Program-made: the position numbers and the translations under genes | Shown: positions 20,053-33,700 of the stretch, piece after piece | How positions within the stretch are numbered: the first letter of the stretch is position 1 | How the letters are laid out: each line of letters opens with the position of its first letter | Assembly: GCF_000346465.2 (NCBI RefSeq) | Contig: NC_034009.1 | Location: 12,838,747-12,902,746, forward strand | Length of the DNA: 64,000 nucleotides | Origin: Prunus persica | Lineage: Eukaryota > Streptophyta > Magnoliopsida > Rosales > Rosaceae | Direction: 5' to 3' | The notes under the pieces: model-generated | Databases searched by the model: none | What the model saw: the letters and a program-made list of their open reading frames with translations, nothing else | What the model was told of the DNA's origin: nothing

Positions 20053-23000
20053 ATGGAAGAAGACCCAATTCCTTCTTCAGAACCACTCGACCTTAACACC
20101 ATTCAGAGGTCTCTGTCTGTCTGTCTGTCTGTCTGTCTGTGTATATTGGATTTACTTTTTTGTTTATTTTCTGAATTATTGTTTATTTTGTGTTTAAATT
20201 TGAAGACAAGTGAGAGAGCTGGAAGAGATTATCGAAAGTTGTCGCCAAGACGATGCCTCAGAATTATCCCCTTCAGATTCTGATGATTTAATCAGAAACT
20301 GCGGTCTCCTCCTCCAGGTTTTCTTGAAATTAATCCCACTTTTTCGTCCAATTTGCACAATTCCTTGCATTTACCTAACTCTCCATGTGAATGTGCAGAG
20401 CAGAGTTGAACAGATAGTATCAGAATGCTCTGATGTTGGTCTCTTAGAGGATCAAGAATTTGGTAACTTCTCCTCTAATCTCTCTGTCACTGTGTTTTTC
20501 TTTACTGGGCAATCGATTTTGCTAGTGGGTTTGTGACATTTAGTACTAGAACTTACTGCACTATGGGATCTGTCCAATTTTTGTTAGAAGCATACGTAGG
20601 ACGTTTTGAACAGGAGCTCAACTCTGTGGAGGCTGAGAGCACCAAGGTCTCAAATGGAATTGAGGATCTCATTCGAACCCATGGGGAAGGTGAAGACTCA
20701 GTCTTTAGTGTTCCATGCCAATGTGCATTGATATTTAATGTATGATGTTTTTTTTTTTTTTTTTTTCCGACCTTTTCTTTTGTATATGCAGATTTTAATC
20801 GACTTGGCACTGATCTTGCACAGTTGAAATGTTCATTAGATTTTGTTGAAGAAAAGGTTGGTTTTCCGTTGGTGAAACAATATTAGTTTTTTTTGGATCA
20901 GACTCTTTGGTAGTATGACAAGGCATGCAAGCCAATTTGTTTGATACAAATGGGTTTGAATGGAGACCTATAATCTGCTCTTTCTTACAAGTCTGTGAAT
21001 AGAGGTTGAATTTAATTACAGTTATCTGGTGTATACACATGTTGTAATTTATCCCTTTATCCCTTTAATGTTACAGTTGTTGAAAGTTCCCAGATTTCCA
21101 TGGTGTAGTAATCTGCACATTATGTGATCCCTTGTTGGTTGTTTCTTTGTTCTTTTCATTTTCTCACTTTTGCTTGACTACCTCACCCCCCAGGTTGTAT
21201 ATGATATCTTTATTTCCATAAGTTGGGAATGTTTGAATTTTATTTGGAAATCACATATGTAATCTTTCAAGATAATAGCTGTGTACCATTTGTAGGATCT
21301 GGAGAAAGCAAAACTGGGTGCAGATGTTGATTACCATAAATGTGGGAAAGATCTGTTGGATCCGATGAATGTGAATGCAGACAAGTTTGAGGTTTCATTC
21401 AAAATCATATTATGCAATACTGTTTGCTTCTAGGGTATTATATTAGTTAAGGCTGAAATAATACATACAGACATTTTGAGGGTCTTGATTCTTATGTAAG
21501 GAGTTAGTTAAAGAAATTTCCATAACCTTTTTACCATTTTAAGATATCTTGTGTTTAACTTGCAGCTACTGGAACTTGAAAATCAGATTGAGAAGAACAA
21601 TATAATTTTGAAGTCTTTACAGGATTTAGAATGTACACTTAAATGGTAATTATGCCACTTTGACCTTATTTTGTGTGAGTGCGTGTATTTCATTTAGCTT
21701 GGTATAGAGTTATTCTCTTATACTTTTAGTTTTTTTGTTTGATTGATGTAGGCTTGACAACACAGAACAGATTGAGGATGCAGTTACAGGTCTGAAGGTC
21801 ATTGCTTTTGAGGGAAACTGCGTTAGGTTGTCACTTAGGACATACATTCCGAAGTTGGAAGACCTTTTCTCCCCAAAAAAAGTTGGAGATGCCACTGAGC
21901 CATCTGAAGTAAATCATGAGCTGCTAATTGAACTTCTGGAGGGGACTATGGGTTTAAGGAATGTTGAGGTATCAAAACATGAATATCTCAGGAAATCTTT
22001 CTTCACTAGTGTCATTGTTTAATAAAGCTTAGAATTAGAGATATTACTATAACATCAAAGACAATATAGCACTTGTGGGATGTGCCCATCTGTTGCTGAA
22101 CCATGGTGGCAGGTGCTGGCCACTGTTGGCAGTGCCTACATGGCTTGGGCTGACATTGCAGTGCTCCACCCAAGGGTGATGTCATGCCAGCCCCTTCAAT
22201 GTTCCTTCCAAAAAAAATAAAAAATTGTTCTCTCACGTAATTTCATAGAGGGATGAAATTGCAATTATGTTTCTTTTTTTTTTTGCTTTGTCAAAGGTGG
22301 ATGGGGTGAGTATTTTTTCATAGTGACATGACAATGAAGAAAGAAGTAAGCTCAACACCCTGTGCATCTTTTAAATAAGTTGGTACTGCTCTCAAATTTC
22401 TTATGAGCACCATACTCTGGATTTTTTAAATACATTGATGATGATATCTCATTTTTCCAGATTTTTCCAAATGATGTATACATAAACGATATTCTTGATG
22501 CTGCAAAGTCTTTGAGGTTTGTTTTTCCAGTACCTGTCTTATGATTTCTAAAATTTGTTTCTTTCTTTGTTGTTGTCTTCATGCCATTCCTTTTTTTTTT
22601 TTTTTTTTTTTTTTGTTTTAAAAAAAATATTTCCTCTACTGCAATTGGTAGCGCTTCAATAATTAAAAGGCAATTAGCAAACAAATCCCTCTAAAATAAA
22701 GGACAGATTTCCATGCTTGAATTCAGGACCTGGCAGACAGCAGAAACTATCGAGCCAATCACAACACACACGCACACTTGCATTACCTAGTCATATTTTT
22801 AATAGGTTTTCTCTCTCTAAAGGTTTTTATTTTTTTAATCTTTGACATTTCTTTTGAATTATGTGCTCTCTCAACTTGATTCCTGTCATATGATCAGATA
22901 GTAGTTGTTTGTTTTTCTATCTTTCTATACTTGCTCAATTGGCTCATGTTCTTCTATCTGCTGAATATGGGAGTGAGTGTAGGGTTTATTTCAATATTCT

Positions 23001-24640
23001 TAGGAATAAGTATAAATACTTGGTGACCTTATTTCTGATTACTTTTCTACAAAAGGTGCTATTTATGAAAAAAACAGATTCAGTATATTGTTTTATTGAG
23101 TTCATGAATGCACTTTGCAGGAAATCTTCATTGCAGTGGTTTGTAACAAAAGTGCAAGACAGAATAGTTCTATGCACCATGAGGCGACTAGTGGTAAAAA
23201 ATGAAAACAAATCAAGGTGAGACATTTTCCTTAGCAATTTTGGTGTATGTATTCATTATGCTCTTAAATATTTTCCAAGGTAATTGAATTCCATATTTTT
23301 AATAATGATTCCAAATAGTATTATATAAGGGCTCATTAACAAAAGTGTAGTAAATCCAAATGTTTTCATTTGGAATGCATCAATCCATGCAGACACTCAT
23401 TGGAGTACTTGGATAAAGATGAGACAGTAGTGGCTCATGTGGTTGGAGGAGTTGATGCATTCATCAAGGTCCCTCAAGGTTGGCCATTGTTAAGTTCTCC
23501 ATTGAAACTGATATACCTCAAGAGCTCTGATCAACATTCAAAGGGAATTTCTTTAAGTTTTCTTTGCACGGTTCAGGTCAGTGTACACCTCCTTATCTCT
23601 TACTAGTTTCCTTACTTCGGGGTGGATATACCTTTTTTCAAATTCTCCTCTGTTGAAAGACTCATTTGGAATGCATCAATTTGCCCATGAATTTTATATC
23701 TCGAAGTCACCTAAATCAAGTAGTTATATTTTATGTTATCTCCAATTAATTTTGTTCTAATATGCTGTCTTCTTGTCATAAGCATGCATGCCGACCGTTT
23801 TGTATTAAGGTCTGGTTCCTGGATGGAAAAGTAAATAAACAACATAATTTAATCGTGGAGTTTTTTATATAGATTTTCTTGGATAGTGCAATAATTTGTT
23901 AGTTTTAGCAGGGGACAACCAAAGTACAAAAGCAGTATGCGTTAAAAATGTAAGAACAATAAGAAAATACATATGCAGAAGTGCTAGGGTGAAAAACTGA
24001 CAGATCGTTGTTTACAATGCTGTTGACTATTTCGTGTATATTTGAGAAATTTCATCAAATTGATGGCAGTTGCAAGCATGCCTAGTGAGCTTAAAATTTG
24101 GATATTTTGGTTTCTTTTGAACCAGTTTGAGCTTATATAAAAATATACAAAAATGTGAATTGCTCATAAAAAAAAAAAAGCTATTAGATTTCATACATGT
24201 TTATTATTTTCAATAATATGAAAGAAAGGTTAAGTGTTGATACAAACTCAGATCCTCTAAGCGTGTAATTGTTCTTGCAGACATTCATGTATTGTCTCTA
24301 CAATAATAGTTTCTTTGTACTATGCGTTTTCTCAAATAATTGTGCATTATGTTTTCTTGCTGTCTCTTTTGGTTCCTAGTGTCATGTCTTTCTGTTACAT
24401 GTATAAATTCAAAATTTCACAAAATAAAATAAAAAATGGTAAAAGTCCACTGTAATGCCTGGTTCTTTTTTGCTGAGCTTTTCCCTTCTTTTGGTTGCAT
24501 AATTGTTGATTGTTTAGGAATTGGCAAATTCGTTGGCTGTACGAATTCGGCAGACTCTATCGAGTTTTGTGGATGCTATTGAAAAAATACTTGTAGAGCA
24601 GATGTGCTCAGAAATCCATGGTGATGCTTCTGAACAATGA
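20053..24640 (+). CDS. Coiled-coil protein of unknown function, 416 residues
   Basis: Twelve exons with GT/AG borders: 20053-20108, 20206-20317, 20399-20462, 20588-20689, 20792-20856, 21296-21391, 21566-21645, 21752-21968, 22461-22516, 23121-23216, 23393-23576, 24518-24640. Phases join throughout. The first half is rich in heptad-like Leu/Glu/Lys (RELEEIIESCR, FEQELNSVEAESTKV, KLGADVDYHK, LELENQIEKNN) and should form coiled coil. The second half is globular (IFPNDVYINDILDAAKSL, LQWFVTKVQDRI, CTMRRLVVKN). I do not recognise the family for certain. Coiled coil followed by a small alpha/beta domain resembles RWD-type kinetochore proteins, but that is speculation. Exons 6 to 11 recur as a decayed copy at 53337-55317. 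Confidence 0.75.
20109..20143. repeat. (CTGT)n microsatellite in intron 1
   Basis: Six or so CTGT units directly after the exon 1 donor site of the coiled-coil gene. Confidence 0.9.
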
Positions 24641-25868
24641 CTTGTATAACACTTGTGATACTAATCACACATGTAAAATAGCTTCCAGATTCCAGTGTTG
24701 TCTTGTACGTTTACAAATTATCAGACTGAAATGATTCGGAGTATTGTAACGATATTGTTGAAATGAGAAAAAGAAGGGGTTCTTAAGTAAGTCCCTAGAG
24801 CAACACGTTTTGCCATAAATATTTTGAAGCCCTCAACTTTTGTTGTTTTGTTTCAAACCCTCAATTTGTGGAGACTTTTGGCAGTAAGCCCTCAACTTAA
24901 GCCCCAAAAACTCATCAAAAAGTCCCATTTAGGGTCGCATAAGAGTATTTCCTAGGTTCTTTGAGAAAAACTTGGAAGTTTTTACTGGGGTTTTACTAAT
25001 TTTCCTTGATGTCTTGACCTTTGGCCTGGACTGAGGCGAGGCCGACCACGTAAAGCATTGTTGGTCATGTACATCTTGTACTGTTGTACACTAACAAATT
25101 GATTATGACCATTGGTTTCTAAACCTACGTTTGAGTTTTGAGTGCAATTTTTTTAATGTTTTAATTTAACCCAATAATGTGCAGAATCTTATTTTCAATT
25201 CCCACTTTATTGGTGCAAATTTTAGTTGGCATTACAAAGTACAAACTAGTGCAAAGAATGGTAAATGTAAGCCATGGTAAAAACTTCCTTAGGAATTTGC
25301 TTTGGTCTTAGGTTGCCTGTAATCCAGTAACTTCACGATTTCTGTTTTATATTTAAACCTGTGATTTTCCTTTTTATTAAAAACATTTGATAAAAGAGGG
25401 ATAAAGATTGAAGGGGCACATAACAACGCCATGATTGGATACGGGCTCCCATTTTTATTCAAAGATTGAAGAGGCTAATTATGTCTGGATGATGAGCAGA
25501 TTCCTATAATATCATAATTGCATGCCTTCATTGACCTTTCTCCTCACATGTAATTAGGTAAATTCCCTGCATTTTTAAGTTAAAAGATGGATGAGGAGGA
25601 GGTCATGGCTTCTTTTGCTCATGAAGAGGCCGGAATTATGTTTGGGTGGAGCGATTGATTAATATCTTTCTTTTCCATTTAATTAAAAATGGATAATAAA
25701 GAAGAAAAAAAAAAATCAATCATTTTGTGCAACTTAACATTCAACAACAATCATTACACATGGAGAGGAAACAACTATTGTTTTATGAAAACATACGCAG
25801 AACAATGGGGTAAAAGTATAGAAACACCTGGATTAATGGAACTAGATAAACAACAAAACACAACAGCA
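24641..25868. other. Convergent 3' spacer between the coiled-coil gene and CWC25
   Basis: The genes on either side end towards each other. No gene seen. Most of this span is missing from the second copy of the duplicated block, where sequence matching about 24300 joins directly to sequence matching about 25823 (junction at about 55618). Confidence 0.6.
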
Positions 25869-28738
25869 TTACCGACGAAAAGCATTGCGTTCACTTGCTT
25901 CAGATCTGCCCTGCAAATAATGTGTTCGGCGACGTACACTCTCCTCAATTGTTGAGCTTCCTCCCCTCTCAGCACCATAAACACTAGTTTGAACAGCATC
26001 CAAGAAGTTTCTGCCACTGGATTTGACAGCCTGGGTAGCTTCCAGTGCATCATTCTCCTCGGCCTTTTTCAAACGTTTCCATCTTTGCTCTTCATGCAAC
26101 TCAGCATCTATTTGCATCTCCTTTAGCCTAGCAGCTCTTTCTTCTTCTGAAAGTTTAGGAGCAACATTTCGACGCTTGTAGTGTGATTCATTCCGACCTT
26201 TCATGGGGTATTTTTCTAGTTCTAAATTGTCATGTTTTCCCTTGGCATCCCCTTGATCATCATCTCTTCCAATTTTTATGGACTGATTCTTCCCACCTCG
26301 GCGTGCTCTGTTACGTGATTCATCTTCCAAATGTGAACGCTTGACAAGGTTTTTCCCACTTCGACCTAATCTTTTACGTGATTCATCTTCAGAATCTGAA
26401 TGCTTAACGTGGTTCTTCTCACTTCGCTGTGCTCTGTAACGGGTTTCATCTTCGGAATCCGAATGCTTAACAGGGTTCTTCCCACTTCGATGTGCTCTGT
26501 TACGTGATACATCTTCTGAACCTGAATGCTTAACATGGTTCTTCTCACTTCTCCGTGCTCTGTACCGCAATTCATCTTCGGAATCTGAATGGTTAACAGG
26601 ATTCTTCCCACTTTGGCGTGCTGTGTTATGTGATTCATCTTCTAATCCTGAATGTTTAACATGGTTTTTCTCACTTCTCCGTGCTCTGTAATGCGATTCA
26701 TCTTCGGAATCTGAATGGTGAACAGGATTCTTACCACTTCGACGTGCTCTGTTATGTGATTCATTTTCTAAATCTGAATGTTTAACATGGTTCTTCTCAC
26801 TTCTCCGTGTTCTGTAACGGAATTCATCTTCGGAATCTGAATGCTTAACAGGGTTCTTCCCACTCCGATGTGATCTGATATGTGATTCATCTTCTGAATC
26901 TGAATGCTTGACAGTGTTCTCACGTCGACGTGCACTTTTACATGATTCATCTTCCGAATCTGAATGCTTAACATACTTTGATATCTGACGATGACCACTC
27001 TTCCTCCTTTCCACTTCAGCAGTGTCATTTCCTGAATCTGATGTTTGTATGGATGATGAATGTTTGCTATGCTTTGAAGCACCAGTATGGTGCTGCTTCT
27101 TCTGGTGTTCCTTCTTTTCATGCAGTTTCTCTGCGGGCTTCTTTGCTTCAACCTTTTATTGAAAAAAAAATTGATCAGCATATACACAGTCAAACATTCT
27201 CTTAAACTAATAAAAGACATCTGCTAAAACCCTGATAAACCCAGCAAAAGACCCAAAAAACCCTTAGTAATAAAATGCTATTGTGGTGTAAACTGTGGGT
27301 GCAAACCATGCCACGTGAACAGAAACCCAGCTACAGCTAATTATTCACTCAAGTTAAAAAGAAATCGTGAAGACTTATAGATCTACTGAGGTCATGATCC
27401 AAGGGGCAAAAAGATCTTCCTCAGAATACAAGGCTATAGGCTTCTGTAACTAACAAGTATTGTCTAACCAAGCCACGGCTGCATCACTTAAATAAAAACT
27501 ACCCCATTACTACAATCAAGTTAATTTAATTCCATTAACACCCTTAACTTCTGCATCAGCTCCTCGTGAATGGTTGGTCCAGAAATGCTCTCTTAACACT
27601 AAAAATTTCTGGTCTTAGCTATACTCTTTTTCTTCTTCTCCCTGTTTTTTTCTTCAAACGTTCATCCTCTCTGGGCCAGTTAAATAATTTTTTTTCTTGG
27701 CAGCCTGCCTTTATTATTCACACTTCTTCCACATCCAACTCGTTAATTTTCCCAACAAACTACTTTTTCTTCCACATATATTCCCCAATCCTGTCTTTCA
27801 GGTCCTAAAACCTATGCAGAACACCAAAATGGCGCCAGTGACCATATTTTTATATCTACAGATTTTCTTTTGTCTGTATAGTGAGAGGTGGAATCTTATA
27901 TAATTGGCAGACTTTGAAATCATCAAATCATGTCTAACTATGCTGTCTGGCATAAGTAATTTATTCTTGATTAGTGAGTAAGAGAAAAGTAAAAAAAAAT
28001 ACAAACTTACAGATTTGCGAATCATGGCCATCTGGACAGGATTGTTCTTAATACGAGAAAGGGCTTCCTGCTCACGCTGCCGAATCATAAGCAAAGGATC
28101 CGAGTGGAGCTTCCTCCAAGCATCATTGGCAGATTGAGGCTTTTCTTCGAACAGAGCTCCCGGCACAGATGCTGATGCCTGCTGCTGGAGAATCAGTAGT
28201 CACAAAGGATCATAAGAAACATGACTTTGTAGTTGCACTACATTTTATACACAAATGGGAAATTAAAGATCATAAATACAATTACCTTGGAGGCGGCAGA
28301 GGAGGTAGGAGCTTCTTCGGTCTTGGGTAAGGCTTCAAGGGTTTTGAAACTATCTGAACCACCAGGGCGCCCAACGGCCAATCCCGAATCATATAAGAAC
28401 TCCAACCGCTCTTGCCTCCTGCAAATAACAAACAATTGCAGTTGATTAGGGATTAATTGACGAATTTGAAGGAAAAACAAAGACCCCAACCCTAACCCTA
28501 AACCTAAACCCTAAGAAGAAATAAAAAGGAATAAGATTAGAATTGCTTACGGGACGAGACCGGCTTGCTCCTGGAGAAGGCGGAACTCAGAGCGCTCGCG
28601 CTCTTCAACGATCTGTTTGCGGAGCTCGTCCAACTTCTTCTGCTCGGCCTCGTGCTTTTGCTCTGCCTTCCACACGTTCTCTATGTTCCGAAGGCTCCCT
28701 GTGTGCCATCCCTTCTTGTTCAGAAATTTCAACGCCAT
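25869..28738 (-). CDS. CWC25: Pre-mRNA-splicing factor CWC25 homolog with repetitive KHSDSEDE tail
   Basis: Four exons on the minus strand: 28738-28551, 28418-28286, 28184-28011, 27152-25869, about 592 residues, phases consistent. The N-terminus MALKFLNKKGWHTGS is the CIR_N domain, and the middle DAWRKLHSDPLLMIRQREQ with NPVQMAMIRK is the CWC25 domain. In yeast and human, CWC25 joins the activated spliceosome to promote the first transesterification; a nuclear role here is inferred from that family. Exon 4 carries about ten imperfect repeats of a basic segment plus VKHSDSEDES, alternating two flavours (RSEKNHVKHS and RSGKNPVKHS), like an RS-type disordered tail. The C-terminus has LSEEERAARLKEMQIDAE, conserved in the family. 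Confidence 0.92.
26330..26960 (-). repeat. In-frame tandem repeats coding the KHSDSEDE tail
   Basis: About 60-75 bp units, each with the DNA core TTCATCTTC(C/G)GAATCTGAATG on the plus strand. Units alternate in a higher-order pair (NPVNHSDSEDE then NHVKHSDSEDE), suggesting pairwise amplification. The second gene copy at about 56080-56770 has the same array with different unit differences. Confidence 0.85.
28485..28512. promoter_or_regulatory. Telomere-repeat-like (telobox) tract in CWC25 intron 1
   Basis: CCCTAACCCTAAACCTAAACC lies in the first intron of CWC25, about 40 bp from the exon 1 donor. AAACCCTA-type teloboxes are common near transcription starts of plant genes for translation and RNA processing; a regulatory role here is inferred only. 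Confidence 0.4.
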
Positions 28739-29846
28739 TCTTCTTCTTCTTCTTCTTCTTCTTCTTCTGCTTCAATATTTGAATGAATGAATGAACGAAA
28801 AGGTAGAATTTAAGCGATCAATTTCAATTTCAATCGCGCAGTCTCTCTTCCTCTGAGTTTTATGCGTGGCTGGCGTTGTCCTTCGCCATCCTCGTCGCCC
28901 GTTATATCTTGGGAAAAATAAAAAACGGTATAGGTGGATTAATTTTTTTTTTTTTAAAAGATCAAAATCGGATGATATTTTGTTATAACTTTTTTTAAAT
29001 TGTTTGTTTATAGTGTATTTTTCAATAATACGTACACATATTTTGACTACAAAAGAAGTATAAATATGGGCATAATTTTGTTGTTGGAAAATATGGGCAG
29101 CATCATTGAAAAATCCGTATCAAATACATGGGAAAATGCATTCGTATGATTTGGAAGACTATTAAAAAAAAAGAAAGTATTTACTCTTACCACGTAATGG
29201 AATGTACAATAGTCTCGTATTATATATATTTTTTCACTTTAAAACATATAATTTTCACTGAATTACCCATCCTAAACTATAATTTTTGCAATTCAATACC
29301 GACTCTCAAATTTCAGATACGAAAATAATAAATAATACATACAATAGCTTAGAGCAAAAATCATAATTTGACTAAGTGGTGAAATTAAATTAATTTGATA
29401 TGAAATATATTGCTAAAAGTACCTTAAATTTTATTATTACTAGAATAACCCACCAACATATCGTGAACTTGTAGGTAAATATAGCAAATCTCCCCCATAC
29501 CCTTGTAGGTAAGTATAGCAAATTTCCATATATATATATATATATACCATTAAAGCGGTCGTGAGCTGGGTTCAGAACTCGTGAGACAGTTCGGTCCACT
29601 TGATTTACTGAAAGGCTATAAATATATCTTCTTCTTCGGACATATTTGGCATGGCGCTAGAACCTTGTTTAGAGATATTTTTGCTGGTATTGATCTAGAT
29701 TTAGATGCTTTTTTTTTTTTTTTATAATATCTTTATATAAACTAATAAAACTGAAATCTTTAGAATATATAAGAATATATATTAATTATTTAATAAATTT
29801 GAAAGAAATTGTATTGAGAAGTAATCTATATGAAACTCGCAATGTG

Positions 29847-29850
<4 letters not shown>

Positions 29851-29892
<42 letters not shown>
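29851..29892. repeat. (TA)n microsatellite
   Basis: About 20 uninterrupted TA units. Confidence 0.97.
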
Positions 29893-29893
<1 letters not shown>

Positions 29894-30064
29894 CAAATCT
29901 CCTTCCTACCATCGGGGGAGAATGATAGAAATTGAATACGGGCAATAGATACCCAAACAAAGATGCCTTCTCCTTTCTCAACATGGCCGCCCTGATTTTT
30001 GCATTATTCATGTTCACCACCCATAATATGGGTACATGGTAGTTTTGTGTTCAATAATTCATGC

Positions 30065-30223
30065 TTAGTTAATTAGACCGACGTCTTGATTACTTACGCT
30101 TGGCATCCAACTACCAGTTGTCATCGATATGAATTTATTATTTTTACATTCTTCAGCACATTCCAACGTTGTTACATAAGAAGATAGCAAAACAATAAAC
30201 ATAAAGACATGATGGGGTTTCAT
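30065..30223 (-). CDS. Possible small secreted peptide, unrecognised
   Basis: A minus-strand frame reading MKPHHVFMFIVLLSSYV then TTLECAEECKNN, which looks like a signal peptide followed by a short mature part with two cysteines. It has about 52 residues and stops near 30065. There is no family match and no counterpart in the second copy. It could be the first exon of a small secreted protein gene or a chance frame. Confidence 0.25.
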   Translation of the reverse strand: MKPHHVFMFIVLLSSYVTTLECAEECKNNKFISMTTGSWMPSVSNQDVGLIN

Positions 30224-30714
30224 ATTAGGACTAATAATACAACACAAGGCCATTATTATGGCATCAAATCAAGAGGAAGTCGTCTTGAGGTGTCTCGCCA
30301 AGAGGCATTCAAAAATAGAAATATGCATTAATATATTTCTAGCATGTTATAATTATAATCTCTTTCTAGAGGAAAATGACTCACTTAATGATCTACAAGA
30401 TAAAAACAAATGAGGCGTGAGCAAAAAGCCACACTTAATGATCTGCAAGTTTTCAACATCGTAGTAAAGCCACTCACCTTTTGGTCCAGACTCGAAGTAA
30501 GTTTTCATCATCAACACCTAAGAGAGTACACAAAACGTAATTAACTTAGAATTCTTCTACGATTGAAAACACACTAAATGTAAATGGTAAACAACAATAC
30601 AACACGTAAAAATATTAAAAATAAAAACTCATTACCAATTTTGTGCTGAAAGGGAGGCTAATAATAAAAAATAAAATAAAGTGATGCGAACTCACATTGA
30701 AATGCAGAGAGAGG

Positions 30715-33700
30715 TCATATCTTTGTTCTCTTTCTGGGTCGAACTTCATCGCCTACATCACCATCATCATCTAATTCATTTTCATCAATATGTTTGCCAT
30801 CATCATCACCACCATCCTTTGACATACGGATATGAGCCAGGTGGGCCCCAATGCTTTTGATGCGCAACCCATTGCCGTGAACAGTAACTCCAAAAATAGG
30901 CGACGTTAATTGATCATGAAGCAATAATGGAGTATACTCCATCCACAACGTAGTACCTTGAAAATGAGAATCCCACTCTGTCTCTCCTTTAAAAACAACA
31001 TGCTCAAATTGATCATGAACTCCATGAAGTGAAATACATTCCAGCCACACATTACCTGCCCCTGTCTCTCCTCCAGACACATCAAATCTATTTCGACAAA
31101 TACTCGAAACATCAAATCTAAGAGAACAAGGGCTAACAAATGATTCCGTAATTTCCCAAACAGCACACAAAACCAATTTTGTGTTCTCCAATACGGAAGT
31201 CCAAGGAATTTCAATAGGAAGTTTGTAATTACGAACACTCCTGCCATCATGATCAATGTAATCAAATTTACTCTCATCATAGTCATCAAAGTAATTACAA
31301 AAAGTGAACCACTTTGGAACTTCACTGCGACTGTCAGGTAGTTTAACAATAATCCTCCTTTTGCCATTCTGGAACTTCATCTATAACACAACCCAAGCAT
31401 ATATATTATTAATTAGTCATGCGTGCAGCGTACATAGTATAGTATTAACAATATATGTAATGTATGCAAATTAATTATATAGAAAAAAGATAAATACGTC
31501 ACCTCATTAAATAATTTTGCCATCTTTGAAACGTCCAACCCTAGATTATAACATAGCCTATGGCAATTAGACAAGTCCATGTAACTAATGCCTTGCATGT
31601 ATCCGTCTTCCAATATCTTTGACAATGTTAAAAATCTTTCCAGTGATATGCAATCACACATGTGAACCCATTTTATAGACGTTGGAAGCTGTACTAGAAT
31701 TTCTACAAGCCTCTTGCAACCCCTCAAATCAAGCTCCCGCAAGTTGACAAATTTGCTAAAGCACACAGGTAGATTGACAAAATTGCTGTTGCATAGAGTA
31801 ATTTTCTTTATGTGGGACCAGCAACAAAAATTCTCCAAGGAATCAATGTCTGATACATTGCACTCTTCAAAATACAAATACAACGAGCAGCTCTTGAATG
31901 AATTGTATGATTTGGTTCGAACCTCCAAAGGAAGTGATTCTGCACTTGATAAAACTTCAGAGATCAAGTTATTTGGAAGTGTGACAAGTTTTGGGCATAG
32001 ATCGAGAAAAATAGACTCGAGACTTTGCAACCCATAAATACTTTGTGGCAGATTTGCAAGGTTTTCACATCCTTTTAAATATAATATTTCAAGCGCAGTG
32101 AGATTTCCAATTGATGAAGGCAACTCTTGTATAGCAGTTCCACCTAACCATAATTGTTTCAGGGTAGTGAGATTTCCAATTGATGAAGGCAACTCCTGTA
32201 TAGCAGTTCCACCTAACCATAATTGTTTCAGGGTAGTGAGATTTCCAATTGATGAAGGCAACTCTTTTATAGCACTTCCAAATAAGCCCAATTCTTTCAG
32301 CCAAATGAGATGTCTAGCTGGTGCCATAAACTTTTCTATAACACTTACAGATGAGATGTCCAATTTTTCCAGCCCAATGAGATGTCCAATTGATGCAGGC
32401 AACTCTTTTATAGCAGTTCTCCCAAGGAACAATTCATTTAAGGATTTCATTTTGTCTACAAGTTCTGGGAAACTCTCCAACTTTATGCAACCGTAAAGAC
32501 CAAAAAAATTCAGAGATTTCAACCTAACTTTATTTGGAAATTTCGTAAGTTCACGGCAGTATCTAAAATCCAATACTACAAGTTTATCAAGATATCCAAC
32601 AGACGGATGAACCTCGACTAAACTTGTACAACCACTCGCCTGCAAGTACCTTAAGTTTGGGCTGCTAGATAGGTCGGGGATTTCAATTAGGAATTGAGAT
32701 TCCTCGAAATTCAGAGATGTCAACTTTCTCAAAACCTGTGAAATTAAAAATAACAAAAATCAAATGGATAGCATTAAAGAAATTTACAACATACATCAGT
32801 TAATAAACGAGACCTCTTAAAAAATAACAAGGGATGCGAGATAGTTTAAAGTACCTTCAACCCCTCCCCTAGTTGTTTGATGCGGCTGTAAGGTAGATTG
32901 AGCACAAATAGTGCCTTTGGACGAAAGTTGGCTGGAAAAGATTGGAACGGACATCCATGCCAATCAAGTACTCTCAAATTGTTTGGGATAGAACTAGCGT
33001 CTCCAGAAAGGCATACGTTGTAGTTTATGAGAATTTTAAGATTTTTCATCTTCGAGAAGCTTGTGCCAACATCCAAGAATATCTCATTATCTTGTTTGGG
33101 GAAATTTAACACGATGCCTGTGATCTTATTTGTTCCCTATAATAGAAAAAAGAAAAATGTACTAAGTGTTACAAGGTATTTATAATAAAAATATATATTA
33201 TACTTAACACACAACATGTGTTAGTTATTGAATTAAATAAAATATTACACTCACATATAAAATTTTATTTACTTACTGTGTTATTAGTCAGAACATGCTC
33301 GACATCTTCATGAAACCACAATCTGCTACGTTCTCCGGGTTCAGTGGGCGACTCCTGCTCGATTATGTCCTTACCCATCTTTTCTAGTAAGTCATGCATC
33401 TGAATATAACTTCCTTCAACACTTATGAGGGCCTTTTCTATGAGTACATCAATGCCATATCTAGTGTTTAGCTCACAAGCTTCTGTCACATAGTTTCTAC
33501 TTGTACCCTTAAAGAAACATGTGATGTCAAGGAAAACCTTCTTCACTCTATCATCCAAGGCATTGTAACTTATTTTGAGAACTTCTTGAATTTCTGTGCC
33601 TTGGAAACCATCCAATGCAGCTTGCCATTTATGTATACTTCCACCATATAGATGAGAACCTAGAACTTTCAAAGCCAAAGGAAGGCCTTGAGCATAGCGC

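Larger units (their letters stand above)
28739..30714. other. Intergenic between CWC25 and TNL1
   Basis: Contains the CWC25 promoter with a CTT-rich leader (28738-28770), AT microsatellites at 29527-29547 and 29851-29892, and no firm gene. About 29450-30700 has no counterpart in the second copy of the duplicated block, which jumps into the TNL last exon. Confidence 0.55.

Noticed and set aside
25689..26053. Frames overlapping the CWC25 3' end on both strands
   Set aside because: Other-frame shadows of the CWC25 last exon and its 3' UTR.
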